NCBI GenBank assembly: GCA_965214915.1
Contig: CBDCCP010000001.1
Span: forward strand, 992,001 to 1,056,000
Source: CATQHP01 sp965214915
GTDB lineage: Bacteria; Acidobacteriota; Terriglobia; Bryobacterales; UBA6623
Direction: 5' to 3'
DNA: 64,000 nucleotides
Part shown: positions 25,484 through 33,831 of the stretch, one piece after another
How the letters are laid out: every line of letters starts with the position of its first letter
Numbering within the stretch: the first letter of the stretch is position 1
Notes under the pieces: model-generated
Seen by the model: the letters and a program-made list of their open reading frames with translations, nothing else
Database searches by the model: none
Told to the model about the DNA's origin: nothing
Made by a program: the position numbers and the translations under genes

Positions 25484-28351
25484 ATGCTGGCCGGCCGTTT
25501 CAGTTTAGCCGCGCTGCTCGCGTTGACAAGCGTTGGCGCGCTTTACGCCCAGGAGCCCTTCGACGATCCGGGGCTTGTCTCCATCCGCGTGCAACTCGGC
25601 GTCGGGGATAAGCAACCGACGCGATGGGACGGCAAGCTTTCCGTCTCGGGCGGAGAATTGGCCGGCCTCGCCAGCCTGCGGCCCACGCCGGACGACGCCA
25701 TTACGGCCGCCGCCTGGAAGCTCGCCTCCTGGCAGGGGCCCAACTTCCGGTACCCGCCGACCAAGCCGCAGTCCGTGACGGGCCTCCCCGTAAACATCTT
25801 CAGCCCCGGGCTGACGGTCGATCTGCGCGCCCGGGGCCGGACGCGCGTCTCGTTCGAGACAGAGCAGGGGCGCTTCCGGGTCGATCTGCGGGGCTTGCAA
25901 CTCGGCCAACCGCAGCGGTTTCTGGGGGGCCGGGCGGTCGTGGACAGAACGTTCGCCACGCAGAAGATATCCAAGGACGCGCATCAAAACGACTTTGCAT
26001 CCATAACGAGCGGCCCGGACGGGCAGCTATGGGTCGCCTGGGCGGCCTACCGCAGCGGGGCGAACGAAGTCCTGTTGCGTCATTACGACGGACGCTCCTG
26101 GGGCGATATCGAAACGGCGACCGAAAAACCCGGCGACGTTTTTCTGGCGAAAGTCGCGCGCGGCGGCGACGGCCGCATCTGGGTAGTTTGGTCCGACCAA
26201 GTGGACGGCAACCGCGACCTCTACGCGCGCAGCCTCGCAGGGGATCGCTGGTCGGCGGTCGAGCGCCTCACGAGCGCCCCGCAAGCGGATCTCTATCACA
26301 ACTTGGCGACGGATGCCGCCGGCCGCGTCTGGGTCGTCTGGCAAGGGTTCCGCGAAGGCCGCTCCGACATCTTCGCGCGCTACCGCAGCGGCGCGGAATG
26401 GTCAGCCGAGCAGGCGGTCTCCTCCTCTCCCGCCAACGACTGGGAGCCGGCGGTCGCCGCCGACGGCAGCGGCAACGTTTACGTCGCCTGGGACACCTAC
26501 GACAAAGGCGACTACGACATCCTGACGCGCCGCTACAACGGCGCAAGTTGGGAGGACATCCGGCCGCTGGCCGATACCCCGAAATTCGAAGCCCACGTCA
26601 CGCTGACCTGCGATGCCGACGACCGCCTGTGGGCGGCCTGGAGCGAAAGCGGAACCCTCTGGGGCAAGGACGACGGCTTCGGCATCGAGCAGGAGGGCGT
26701 CCGCCTGTACGCATGGCGCTCGATGGCCGTCGCCGCGCTCGACGGCGGCCGCCGGCTCGAACCGACCGTTGCGCTCGATGCGGCGCTGCCTGCCGATCTG
26801 CCCGGAGACAGGAGCGATTCTCCGACGATTCAAGCCGACGGCAACGGGGGCGTCTGGGTGTTCTTCCGGCGCCGCAACCCGCGCATCCAGGACATCGTTT
26901 CCGACTTCTACGCCTTTTACGCTACATGGGAGTTGTGGGGCGCGCGTTACGCCGGCGGAACCTGGGGGGCGCCGGTCTATTTCCCGCACAGCCGCGGGCG
27001 CCTGGATATGCGCAGCGGCTTCGTCCAAACCGCAGACGGCGGCATTGCCGCGGCCTGGCCGACCGACAACCGCGATTTCTCCGACATGCTGGCCGAGCAG
27101 TACGATATCCGCATCGGCAAGATTCCGGCGGCGCCCCGCCGGGGCGAACACGCCCTGCAGCCCCGCGTGCAGCCGGAGATCACGGTCTACCCGCTCCACC
27201 CCAACGAGGCCCAGGACATCGAAACAATCCGCAACTATGAGATCGAGTCGGGCGGCAAAACCTACAAGATTTACCGCGGCGACACCCACCGCCACACCGA
27301 GTTCTCGATGGACGGCTACAACGACGGCTCGCTGCTGCAAGCGTACCGCTACGCCATCGACGCGGCAAGCCTCGACTTCTACGCCAACTCGGAGCACAAC
27401 TATCTGGGCGGCCCCGACGTCGAGTACCACGACTTCCTGCTGCAGCAGTTCGCCGACTGCTTCCATCTTCCGGGCCGTTTCACGCCGCTGTTCGCCTACG
27501 AGCGCAGCGTGCGCTACCCCAACGGACACCGCAACATCATCTTCGCCAAACGCGGCGTCCGTCCGTTCCGCATTTCGCGCGAAGAGTTCGGCTCGCCGCT
27601 GTTCCCTTTCTCCACCGAGGAAGTCACCGCGCGCTTCGCCAACCCCGAACCCGTGGGGACGAAGGACCTGTACGCCTACCTCAAGGAGAACGACGGCATC
27701 GCCATCTCGCATACCTCGGCGACCAACATGGGCACCGACTGGCGCGACAACGACCCCGAGGTCGAGCCGCTGGTCGAGATCTATCAGGGCGACCGCGTCT
27801 CGGCCGAATACGAAGGCGCGCCGCGGGCCGCGTACGCCGGCAATCCGCGCTCGGCGCCGGGCGGTTTCCGCCCCGCCGGCTACGTCTGGAACGCCTGGGC
27901 CAAGGGCTACAAGCTCGGCGTGCAAGCCGCGTCGGATCATGTCTCGACGCATATCTCCTACGCCTGCACAATTTCTGAGGACTCGAGCCGCGAAGGGCTG
28001 CTGGACGCCATGCGCAAGCGCCACTCCTACGGCGCGACGGACAACATCGTGCTGGACTACCGGCTGCAGGCCGGCGGCAAGGAGTACCTGCAAGGCGACA
28101 TCGTGACCGTACCCGGCGATTTCCGCTTGTCTGTGCGGGTGATCGGCACGGAGCCGATCCGCCAGATCGACATCGTCAAAAACCAGGAGTTCGTCCTGAC
28201 CCGCCACAACCTCGACCGCGACGTCTCGTTCGAGTTCACCGACGCCGACCCGAGCCCGGGAGAGAGCTATTACTATGTCCGCGTGCAACAGGACGACGGC
28301 CAACTGGCCTGGTCGTCGCCCATCTGGGTGACCGTCGACGGAGCGCGCTGA
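25484..28351 (+). CDS. Large secreted DUF3604 protein with N-terminal propeller
   Basis: 955 residues from ATG 25484, chosen because it opens a signal peptide (MLAGRFSLAALLALTSVGALYA). Residues about 150-500 form repeated propeller blades with a recurring G-x-(V/I)W-V-x-W core (DGQLWVAWAAYRSG, DGRIWVVWSDQVDG, AGRVWVVWQGFREGRSD, SGNVYVAWDTYDKGDYD). The C-terminal about 370 residues are the DUF3604 domain (IYRGDTHRHTEFS, ISHTSATNMGTDWRDNDPEV, ASDHVSTHISYACTISED) and end with a beta-sandwich tail. The His-rich blocks suggest bound metal ions. The reaction is unknown. It is paralogous to the truncated gene at the left edge of the window and marks the left border of the accessory island. Confidence 0.9.
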   Translation: MLAGRFSLAALLALTSVGALYAQEPFDDPGLVSIRVQLGVGDKQPTRWDGKLSVSGGELAGLASLRPTPDDAITAAAWKLASWQGPNFRYPPTKPQSVTGLPVNIFSPGLTVDLRARGRTRVSFETEQGRFRVDLRGLQLGQPQRFLGGRAVVDRTFATQKISKDAHQNDFASITSGPDGQLWVAWAAYRSGANEVLLRHYDGRSWGDIETATEKPGDVFLAKVARGGDGRIWVVWSDQVDGNRDLYARSLAGDRWSAVERLTSAPQADLYHNLATDAAGRVWVVWQGFREGRSDIFARYRSGAEWSAEQAVSSSPANDWEPAVAADGSGNVYVAWDTYDKGDYDILTRRYNGASWEDIRPLADTPKFEAHVTLTCDADDRLWAAWSESGTLWGKDDGFGIEQEGVRLYAWRSMAVAALDGGRRLEPTVALDAALPADLPGDRSDSPTIQADGNGGVWVFFRRRNPRIQDIVSDFYAFYATWELWGARYAGGTWGAPVYFPHSRGRLDMRSGFVQTADGGIAAAWPTDNRDFSDMLAEQYDIRIGKIPAAPRRGEHALQPRVQPEITVYPLHPNEAQDIETIRNYEIESGGKTYKIYRGDTHRHTEFSMDGYNDGSLLQAYRYAIDAASLDFYANSEHNYLGGPDVEYHDFLLQQFADCFHLPGRFTPLFAYERSVRYPNGHRNIIFAKRGVRPFRISREEFGSPLFPFSTEEVTARFANPEPVGTKDLYAYLKENDGIAISHTSATNMGTDWRDNDPEVEPLVEIYQGDRVSAEYEGAPRAAYAGNPRSAPGGFRPAGYVWNAWAKGYKLGVQAASDHVSTHISYACTISEDSSREGLLDAMRKRHSYGATDNIVLDYRLQAGGKEYLQGDIVTVPGDFRLSVRVIGTEPIRQIDIVKNQEFVLTRHNLDRDVSFEFTDADPSPGESYYYVRVQQDDGQLAWSSPIWVTVDGAR

Positions 28352-28690
28352 TCGGCCCGAACAGATGACGGCCCCCTTCCCGAGCCCGGCCGGATCGCCT
28401 TCGTCCGCCAGCGCCGCGACCTCATCGAAGATGTCAGGCAGCCGCCGGCAGCCGGCGAGGCAACGCTCGTCAGCCTCTCCTGTCTCGACGACGACGCTCA
28501 GGGCGAGCCGCTTGCGGTGCTGTGGGAGCACGAGATCGACGAAGAAGCATGGGGCAAGAAGAAAAAGCCCTGGCGCTGCCGCCGGCCCGACTCGCTCCGC
28601 GACGAAGTCCTGGCCCGCCTGCTGGCGCTGAACGCGCCCGCCAAGAACAACGCCCCGGCGCAGCAGCCGGCAAGGCTATCATGTCTTGAG
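28352..28690 (+). pseudogene. Scar of a DISARM-like helicase/methylase gene
   Basis: In frame directly after the DUF3604 stop the DNA encodes GRIAFVRQRRDLIEDVRQPP, LVSLSCLDDDAQGEPLAVLW and EHEID. This strongly resembles the N-terminal segment of DrmD-type SNF2 helicases. Without the helicase core it passes into KKPWRCRRPDSLRDEVLARL and LALNAP, which looks like the end of a DNA methylase or helicase subunit. The two ends appear joined by a large deletion. The frame then runs on into the next gene with no stop. Assignment to a DISARM-like system rests on remembered similarity only. There is no start codon with a good ribosome site. Confidence 0.5.
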
Positions 28691-28714
28691 GGTGGCCGCC
28701 GGAAAACTTCGACG

Positions 28715-29136
28715 ATGACGCACCCTGCCGATTTCGCCGATGCGCACCGCCGTCATTGGCAAGATGCGGAGTTGCTCTTCGCTCATGAGCGTTGGTCGAA
28801 CTCAGATCAGCTATACGGATTCAGTGCGGAATGCGGCTTGAAAGCGGTGATGAAAGCCTTGGGGATGCCTGTCGTCGACAAAGGGATGCCGAGTGAATCG
28901 AAATATCGGGAACATGTGCGGGAACTCTGGCCGCTTTTCATGACCTTTGCCGCAGACCGGGATGGCGCGCGTACCTGTCGCTGCTGCCGCGCGGCGAGCC
29001 GTTCGCCGACTGATCGCACCACAACCGCTACGCGCACCGCAGCCATTTTTGGCAATCGGACGTAACGGGGCATCGTAAAGCAGCTTGTGGGATTTGTCGT
29101 ATGGTTCAATGCGCGAAGGAAGACGGCCTGCTATGA
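28715..29136 (+). pseudogene. HEPN-like protein gene, frameshifted and with a nonsense codon
   Basis: From ATG 28715 the frame reads MTHPADFADAHRRHWQDAEL, then WSNSDQLYGFSAECGLKAVM and REHVRELWPLFMTFAADRDG. This pattern of long helices is seen in HEPN-like proteins next to P-loop ATPases. At about 28970 one base is lost: the continuation YLSLLPRGEPFAD, SHHNRYAHRSHFW, HRKAACGICRMVQCAKEDGL lies in another frame. That frame has a TGA at 29011 where relatives have Trp (FAD-W-S). The last codon overlaps the next ATG (ATGA at 29133). HEPN proteins are often RNases in defence or toxin systems. Two independent lesions indicate a broken gene, unless they are assembly errors. Confidence 0.6.
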
Positions 29137-30430
29137 ACGGAGAATTCATTCCATTCGACGCCGTGCGGCGCCGTGTGGCGGACGCGCTCAAAACGGAGTC
29201 TCTGCCGAAGGGCGTTCTCCCGCTCTATCTGATCCGGGACTTGTTCGGCAGAGTGCGCCTCGCCGTGTCGGACGCGGTCGAAGCGGACGAGACCTGCCGC
29301 GCAGCGCTGCAAAACCTCGCCGGCAGACTGTACCGGACGCTGGGCGCGCACGGCTATCCCCCGGACGAGGCCGTGCTGTTCCCCGGCTCCGCCATGCTGC
29401 AACCTCTTGACGATACGAGGCAAGAAGTCGAGGGTCTCGACCGCGTGTATTGGGTCGACCGTCTGCTGACCGGCAGTGATTGGTGGACGGTCGGCGGGCC
29501 GCGCCCGGAGAGCGCGCCGGAGCGGTTCACGCTCTTCTCGGTCAAAGGCGGCGTCGGACGCAGCACCACCGCCGCCGCTCTCGCTTGGCATCTGTCGCGC
29601 CGCAGCGAGCGGGTACTGGTCGTCGATCTGGATCTGGAGTCTCCCGGTCTGTCGTCGGCAATGCTCGACGGCCGCTCGCGGCCCCGGTTCGGCGTCGCCG
29701 ACTGGTTCGTGGAGGATCTGGTCGGGCAAGGCGGTCGAGTGCTTGAACAAATGACCGCGCTCCGGCGTGGGCACAAGATTTTGAAGGGGACGCGCGCATC
29801 GCGCCGGCGCACGGCAACAACCCCGGCGAGTACCTGGCCAAGCTGGGGCGAGTCTATATGGACGCCCCCGGCGCCCCCTGAACGACACGCCTGAACGGTC
29901 TGCTGGAGCTCCTGGAAACCGATTTCGAACCGACCGTCGTCCTGCTGGAGAGCCGCAGCGGACTGCACGACATCGCGGCGGCGACCGTTACCGATCTCGA
30001 TGCGCAGGTTCTGCTGTTCGCCATCGACGCAGATAGCCACTGGACCGATTACGATATCCTCTTTCGCCATTGGCAGGAACGTGGTTTGGCGGCAAGCATC
30101 AGAGAGCGCCTGTCGATCGTCTCGGCGTTGACGCCCGAGCTCGATACGGAACGCTACCTGCAAGGGTTTCGGGAGCGGGCGTGGAATCTGTTCGGAGAGC
30201 GTCTTTACGACGAGGCAGCCCCAGCCTCCGTACCCGGCGAGGAGTTCTCCTTCGACCTGTACGATGAAGACGCGCCGCACGATCCGCTCGCCGTTCACTG
30301 GACGCGCGGCTTGGCCGCAGGCGCCTCGCTGCGCGATCTGGAGCGGACGCCCGTGGAGCAGGCTTACGCGCAATTTCTGCGCCGGTTCGATCGACTCTTC
30401 GACACCGGTGGCGACGGGAAAGCGCTGTGA
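29133..30430 (+). pseudogene. KGGVGR-motif ParA/MinD-like ATPase gene, frameshifted and with a nonsense codon
   Basis: The N-terminal about 210 codons from ATG 29133 are intact: PLYLIRDLFGRVRLAVSDAV, DRVYWVDRLLTGSDWW, the deviant Walker A FSVKGGVGRSTTAAALAWHL, RVLVVDLDLESPGLSSAMLD and WFVEDLVGQGGRVLEQM. At about 29760 the frame slips. The rest (DFEGDARIAPAHGNNPGEYL, LLETDFEPTVVLLESRSGLH, VLLFAIDADSHWTDYDILF, and further to the end) is in another frame with a TGA at 29879, again at a position where relatives appear to have Trp. In families with this KGGVGR variant the ATPase is usually next to a second P-loop ATPase, as here. The last bases overlap the next GTG (30427). Confidence 0.65.
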
Positions 30431-31887
30431 GCGAAATCGACGCCGAGAGGATGCGCAAGGCGCTCGCCGACCTGCCCAAAGGAACCAACCGCGGCGAGAC
30501 GCCGTCCCCCGAGCATGTGTACCTGCCGCGGTCTCACCTCAAGGCGATCGACCCGGACAACCCGCTCGTGACCGGCATGCGCGGCGCCGGAAAGACCTTC
30601 TGGTGGAGCGCGCTGCAAAATCCTAAGGTGCGCCGGCTGGTCGGCGGGCAAGTCAGGCGATCCGCATTGAGCGCGGACACCATGGTGCGCACGGGGTTCG
30701 GCGAGACGCCGGCGCTTGACGAGTACCCGAGCAAGGACGTGCTGCGGAATTTGATGCGTCCAGGCGTCGATCCCAGGATCGTCTGGCGGACGGTGCAGGC
30801 TTGGCAGATCGCGCCGCACAACCACCCGCTCCGGCAACAAAGCGCCTGGGCGGAGCGCGCGAAATATGTCGACAGCCGGCCGGAGACGATTGATCGCCTG
30901 TTTCAAGAGCGCGACGACGAATTCGACCGCGAGGGCGTCTATTTCCTGATTCTCTTCGACGCCCTGGACCGCTGCGCCGACGACTGGAGAGACATGTATC
31001 GGGCGATTCGCGGCCTGCTGCAAACCGCGCTCGATATGCGTTCGTACAAGCGCCTCCGGGTAAAGGCGTTCCTACGCTCCGACCAAGTCAACCAGATCGA
31101 GGTCGCCGATTTCCCGGACGCATCGAAGCTCCTTTCCTCAGCCGTTGAATTAAGCTGGCCGCGCCGCGAGCTTTACGGCCTGTTGTGGCATTGCCTCGCG
31201 AACGGCAACAACGGCGAAGCCTTTCGATCGTTTCTTGAGAGCGGCGACTGGACACTGAAAGACCTCGGCGGGCAACTTAGCTTGTTTGCCGTACCGCGGC
31301 GTCGGTCAATCTTTACGGAAGAACATCAGCGGGAAAAATTTCACGTCATTTCCGGTCCATGGATGGGAACGGGTCGCAGGCGCGGCTACCCCTACACCTG
31401 GATTCCGAACCACCTGGCGGATACCGAGGGTAGAGTGAGCCCACGTTCGTTTCTCGCGGCGCTGCGAACGGCCGCCAAGGATACCGCGAACAATCGGCCG
31501 CAGCACGAGCACGCTTTGCATTACGAAAGCATCAAGCGCGGCGTGCAGGAAGCCTCAAAGATACGAGTCCGGGAGGTCCAGGAAGACTACCCTTGGGTGC
31601 ATCGCGCCTTGGGGCCTCTGGAAGGCATCGTCGTGCCCTGCGAATTCGACGAGATCGCGCGGCGCTGGCAGAGCAGAGGCATCCTCAACCGTCTCACGGA
31701 GGAAGCGGGGCAGAATGAGGTCAAGCTGCCTCCTCTCCATATCGAGCAGGGCCCCGACGGCGTCCGCCAGGACCTCGAATCTCTAGGCGTTTTCCTGCGC
31801 ATGCGCGACGGACGGGTCAACATCCCGGACGTTTTCAGGGTGGGATACGGCCTCGGGCGAAGAGGCGGCGTCAAACCAGTTCGCTGA
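30427..31887 (+). CDS. P-loop ATPase partner of the KGGVGR ATPase
   Basis: 486 residues from GTG 30427, overlapping the preceding pseudogene by 4 bp. The Walker A is LVTGMRGAGKTFWWSAL (about residue 50), and a Walker B-like strand VYFLILFDALDRCADDW occurs near residue 175. A sensor-like VKAFLRSDQVNQIEVADFPD follows, as in STAND/KAP-like ATPases. The C-terminal part (LGPLEGIVVPCEFDEIARRW, ESLGVFLRMRDGRVNIPDVF) looks like winged-helix regulatory repeats. It is intact even though its two upstream partners are broken. I infer an accessory conflict or defence role from context; no activity is known to me. Confidence 0.75.
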   Translation: MSEIDAERMRKALADLPKGTNRGETPSPEHVYLPRSHLKAIDPDNPLVTGMRGAGKTFWWSALQNPKVRRLVGGQVRRSALSADTMVRTGFGETPALDEYPSKDVLRNLMRPGVDPRIVWRTVQAWQIAPHNHPLRQQSAWAERAKYVDSRPETIDRLFQERDDEFDREGVYFLILFDALDRCADDWRDMYRAIRGLLQTALDMRSYKRLRVKAFLRSDQVNQIEVADFPDASKLLSSAVELSWPRRELYGLLWHCLANGNNGEAFRSFLESGDWTLKDLGGQLSLFAVPRRRSIFTEEHQREKFHVISGPWMGTGRRRGYPYTWIPNHLADTEGRVSPRSFLAALRTAAKDTANNRPQHEHALHYESIKRGVQEASKIRVREVQEDYPWVHRALGPLEGIVVPCEFDEIARRWQSRGILNRLTEEAGQNEVKLPPLHIEQGPDGVRQDLESLGVFLRMRDGRVNIPDVFRVGYGLGRRGGVKPVR

Positions 31888-31896
31888 ATGGAGAGC
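31879..31896 (+). repeat. 18-bp direct repeat, copy 1
   Basis: GTTCGCTGAATGGAGAGC overlaps the stop codon of the P-loop ATPase gene. It is matched at 17 of 18 positions by the copy at 32435-32452. Confidence 0.7.
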
Positions 31897-31992
31897 GGAG
31901 ACGAACGCCGTCGCTCCCCGATCCCGGCTATCCTGATTTGAGACAGCCTTCAAGCAGCCCCCGGAAAGAACCGGCTGCCGGAGGCAGCGCCC

Positions 31993-32403
31993 ATGCAAGC
32001 GAAACTCAAGCATCTCGAATTCATTCAGAGATCGATCGACCGCCTCGCCTCCGACTCGTTCCGCGTCAAGGGCTGGAGCGTGTTCCTGACCGCCGCCCTT
32101 GCCGTGCTGTGGACGCGGGAAGAGCGCATCGAGATCGCCTTCATCGGTTTGGTTCCCGTGCTCGTCTTTTGGGGGCTCGACGGCTGGCTCCTGCGGCAGG
32201 AACGCCTGTTCCGCGCGCTTTACGACCGCGTCCGCGAATTGGACGACCACGCTGTCGATTTCTCGATGAACACCGCTGCGTTGCGCACAAGCCGTGCGCG
32301 GACCTGGCTTGGCGCAGTCTTCTCTAAAACGCTGATCGTATTCTACGGCGCGTTGATCTTGACCATCGTCCTGGCCATAGCCGCCGGCTGCCGGGCAGGT
32401 TAA
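31993..32403 (+). CDS. Small membrane protein of the type found near defence genes
   Basis: 136 residues from ATG 31993 (GGAGG upstream at about 31980). It begins with an amphipathic helix (AKLKHLEFIQRSIDRLASDS), then two close membrane helices (GWSVFLTAALAVLW and IAFIGLVPVLVFWGLDGWLL), a cytoplasmic-looking segment RQERLFRALYDRVRELDDHA, and a third helix (TLIVFYGALILTIVLAIAAG). Relatives with FLKGWSV...FWGLDGYFLRQERLFRALYD are common in accessory islands and resemble membrane effector proteins, but I know no assigned function. It is bounded by an 18-bp direct repeat. Confidence 0.75.
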   Translation: MQAKLKHLEFIQRSIDRLASDSFRVKGWSVFLTAALAVLWTREERIEIAFIGLVPVLVFWGLDGWLLRQERLFRALYDRVRELDDHAVDFSMNTAALRTSRARTWLGAVFSKTLIVFYGALILTIVLAIAAGCRAG

Positions 32404-32434
32404 AGAAGATATGCGCCATGATGCGGTAAGCTCT

Positions 32435-32452
32435 GTTCGCCGAATGGAGAGC
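32435..32452 (+). repeat. 18-bp direct repeat, copy 2
   Basis: GTTCGCCGAATGGAGAGC lies 15 bp before the ATG of the DUF3696-type ATPase. With copy 1 it brackets the small membrane protein gene. Confidence 0.7.
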
Positions 32453-32466
32453 TTGACGGGAAAACC

Positions 32467-33831
32467 ATGCTCGAAAAACTGAAAGTCGCCAACTTCAAAG
32501 CATGGCGCGAGTTGGACATGCCGCTCGGCAAAGTCACCGGTCTGTTCGGAACCAACAGCTCGGGGAAGAGCAGCGTGCTCCAGTTTCTGCTCATGCTCAG
32601 GCAGACTAAGAATGCGACCGATCGCGGCTTGGCGCTGGACTTCGGAGGTCCGAATGCCCTCGTCAACCTGGGGAGTTTCCACGACTTGGTTCATCGGCAC
32701 GACGAAGAAGCGCGGATCGACTGGAGTCTCGATTGGACCCTGCCTAAAATGTTAAAGGTCGGCGATCCGGCAGGCCGGCGATCGGACGTTCTGTTTCAAG
32801 CACAAAGATTGCAAACGGGATGCGGAGTGGGGCTGAGGCGCTCGAAACCCTGGGCCCACCGCCTGATGTATAAGTTCGGGGAAGCGGTTTTTGCCTTGGA
32901 GCCGGCGGGTCAAGGATCGACCGAATTTCAGCTTTCGGCAAGCGGCGTCGCCGACTTCCGGTTTGCCCGCAACCGCGGGCGGGCTTGGCCGCTGCCCGGC
33001 CCCGTCAAAACCCATCTTTTCCCAGAGCAAATTCGGGCGTTTTTTTGGAACGCGAACTTCCTCAGCGACTTCGAGGTCGAATACGAGCGCCTGATGGATG
33101 GCATTTTCTACCTTGGGCCGCTCCGGGAGCGTCCCGCCCGAGAGTATCGTTGGGCCGGTTCGAGTCCGGCGGATGTCGGGCCGCGCGGGGAACGCACGGT
33201 CGATGCGATTCTGGCGGCTACGGCAGGCGGAGAACGGCGGAATCTCGGGCCGCACAAGCGATACAAACCGTTCCAGGACATGGTTGAGCATTGGCTCGGC
33301 GAGCTCGGCCTGATCCACTCGTTCGATATCCCCGAGATCGCCGAGGGAGCGAAGCTCTACACTGTCCGTGTCAAGAAAGACCGCGCGGCCGTCAACGCGA
33401 TGTTGACGGACGTGGGCTTCGGCGTGTCCCAGGTTCTGCCTGCGCTCGTTCTTCTCTACTACGTTCCCGAAGGCTCCATCGTTCTGCTGGAACAGCCGGA
33501 AATCCACCTGCATCCTTCCGCCCAGAGCGGTTTGGCCGACGCCATTCTCACCGCGGCCCGCACCCGCAACGTGCAGGTCATCGTGGAGAGCCACAGTGAG
33601 CATCTGTTGCGGCGGTTGCAGCGCCGCGTGGCGGAAGGAGAGGCGTCCCCGGAGGACGTCAAACTCTACTTCACGTCGATGGCTGAGGGCGCCGCGGTTC
33701 TCGCCGATCTCGAGCTCAATGAATGGGGCGAGATCCGCAATTGGCCCGACAACTTCTTCGGCGACGAGTTGGGCGAGATTTCCGCGATCAGGATTGCCGG
33801 CCTGGAGCGCAAGATCAACGGCGGCCAATGA
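32467..33831 (+). CDS. AAA ATPase of the DUF3696/OLD-like type
   Basis: 454 residues. An ABC/SMC-like ATPase: MLEKLKVANFKAWRELDMPL leads to the Walker A GLFGTNSSGKSSVLQFLLML. A central insertion carries IFYLGPLRERPAREYRW. The signature-like LTDVGFGVSQVLPALVLLYY precedes the Walker B IVLLEQPEIHLHPSAQSGLA and the H-loop VIVESHSEHLLRRL. The C-terminal DNFFGDELGEISAI is the DUF3696 segment. OLD-like ATPases of this type power or gate nuclease partners in defence systems. The stop overlaps the PIN-like gene by 4 bp (ATGA), so the two are co-translated. Confidence 0.88.
   Translation: MLEKLKVANFKAWRELDMPLGKVTGLFGTNSSGKSSVLQFLLMLRQTKNATDRGLALDFGGPNALVNLGSFHDLVHRHDEEARIDWSLDWTLPKMLKVGDPAGRRSDVLFQAQRLQTGCGVGLRRSKPWAHRLMYKFGEAVFALEPAGQGSTEFQLSASGVADFRFARNRGRAWPLPGPVKTHLFPEQIRAFFWNANFLSDFEVEYERLMDGIFYLGPLRERPAREYRWAGSSPADVGPRGERTVDAILAATAGGERRNLGPHKRYKPFQDMVEHWLGELGLIHSFDIPEIAEGAKLYTVRVKKDRAAVNAMLTDVGFGVSQVLPALVLLYYVPEGSIVLLEQPEIHLHPSAQSGLADAILTAARTRNVQVIVESHSEHLLRRLQRRVAEGEASPEDVKLYFTSMAEGAAVLADLELNEWGEIRNWPDNFFGDELGEISAIRIAGLERKINGGQ

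Noticed and set aside
26402..28531. 709-codon minus-strand frame opposite DUF3604
   Set aside because: Mirror of the DUF3604 gene; no start signal or motif.
28715..30430. Stop-codon recoding (UGA as Trp) in this organism
   Set aside because: All intact genes in the window use TGA as a normal stop (for example hicB, vapB, murB), and the two genes also carry frameshifts, so decay is simpler.
31783..32700. 305-codon minus-strand frame over the small membrane protein
   Set aside because: Opposite frames (membrane helices at 31993-32403 and the ATPase start) are better supported; no recognisable domain.
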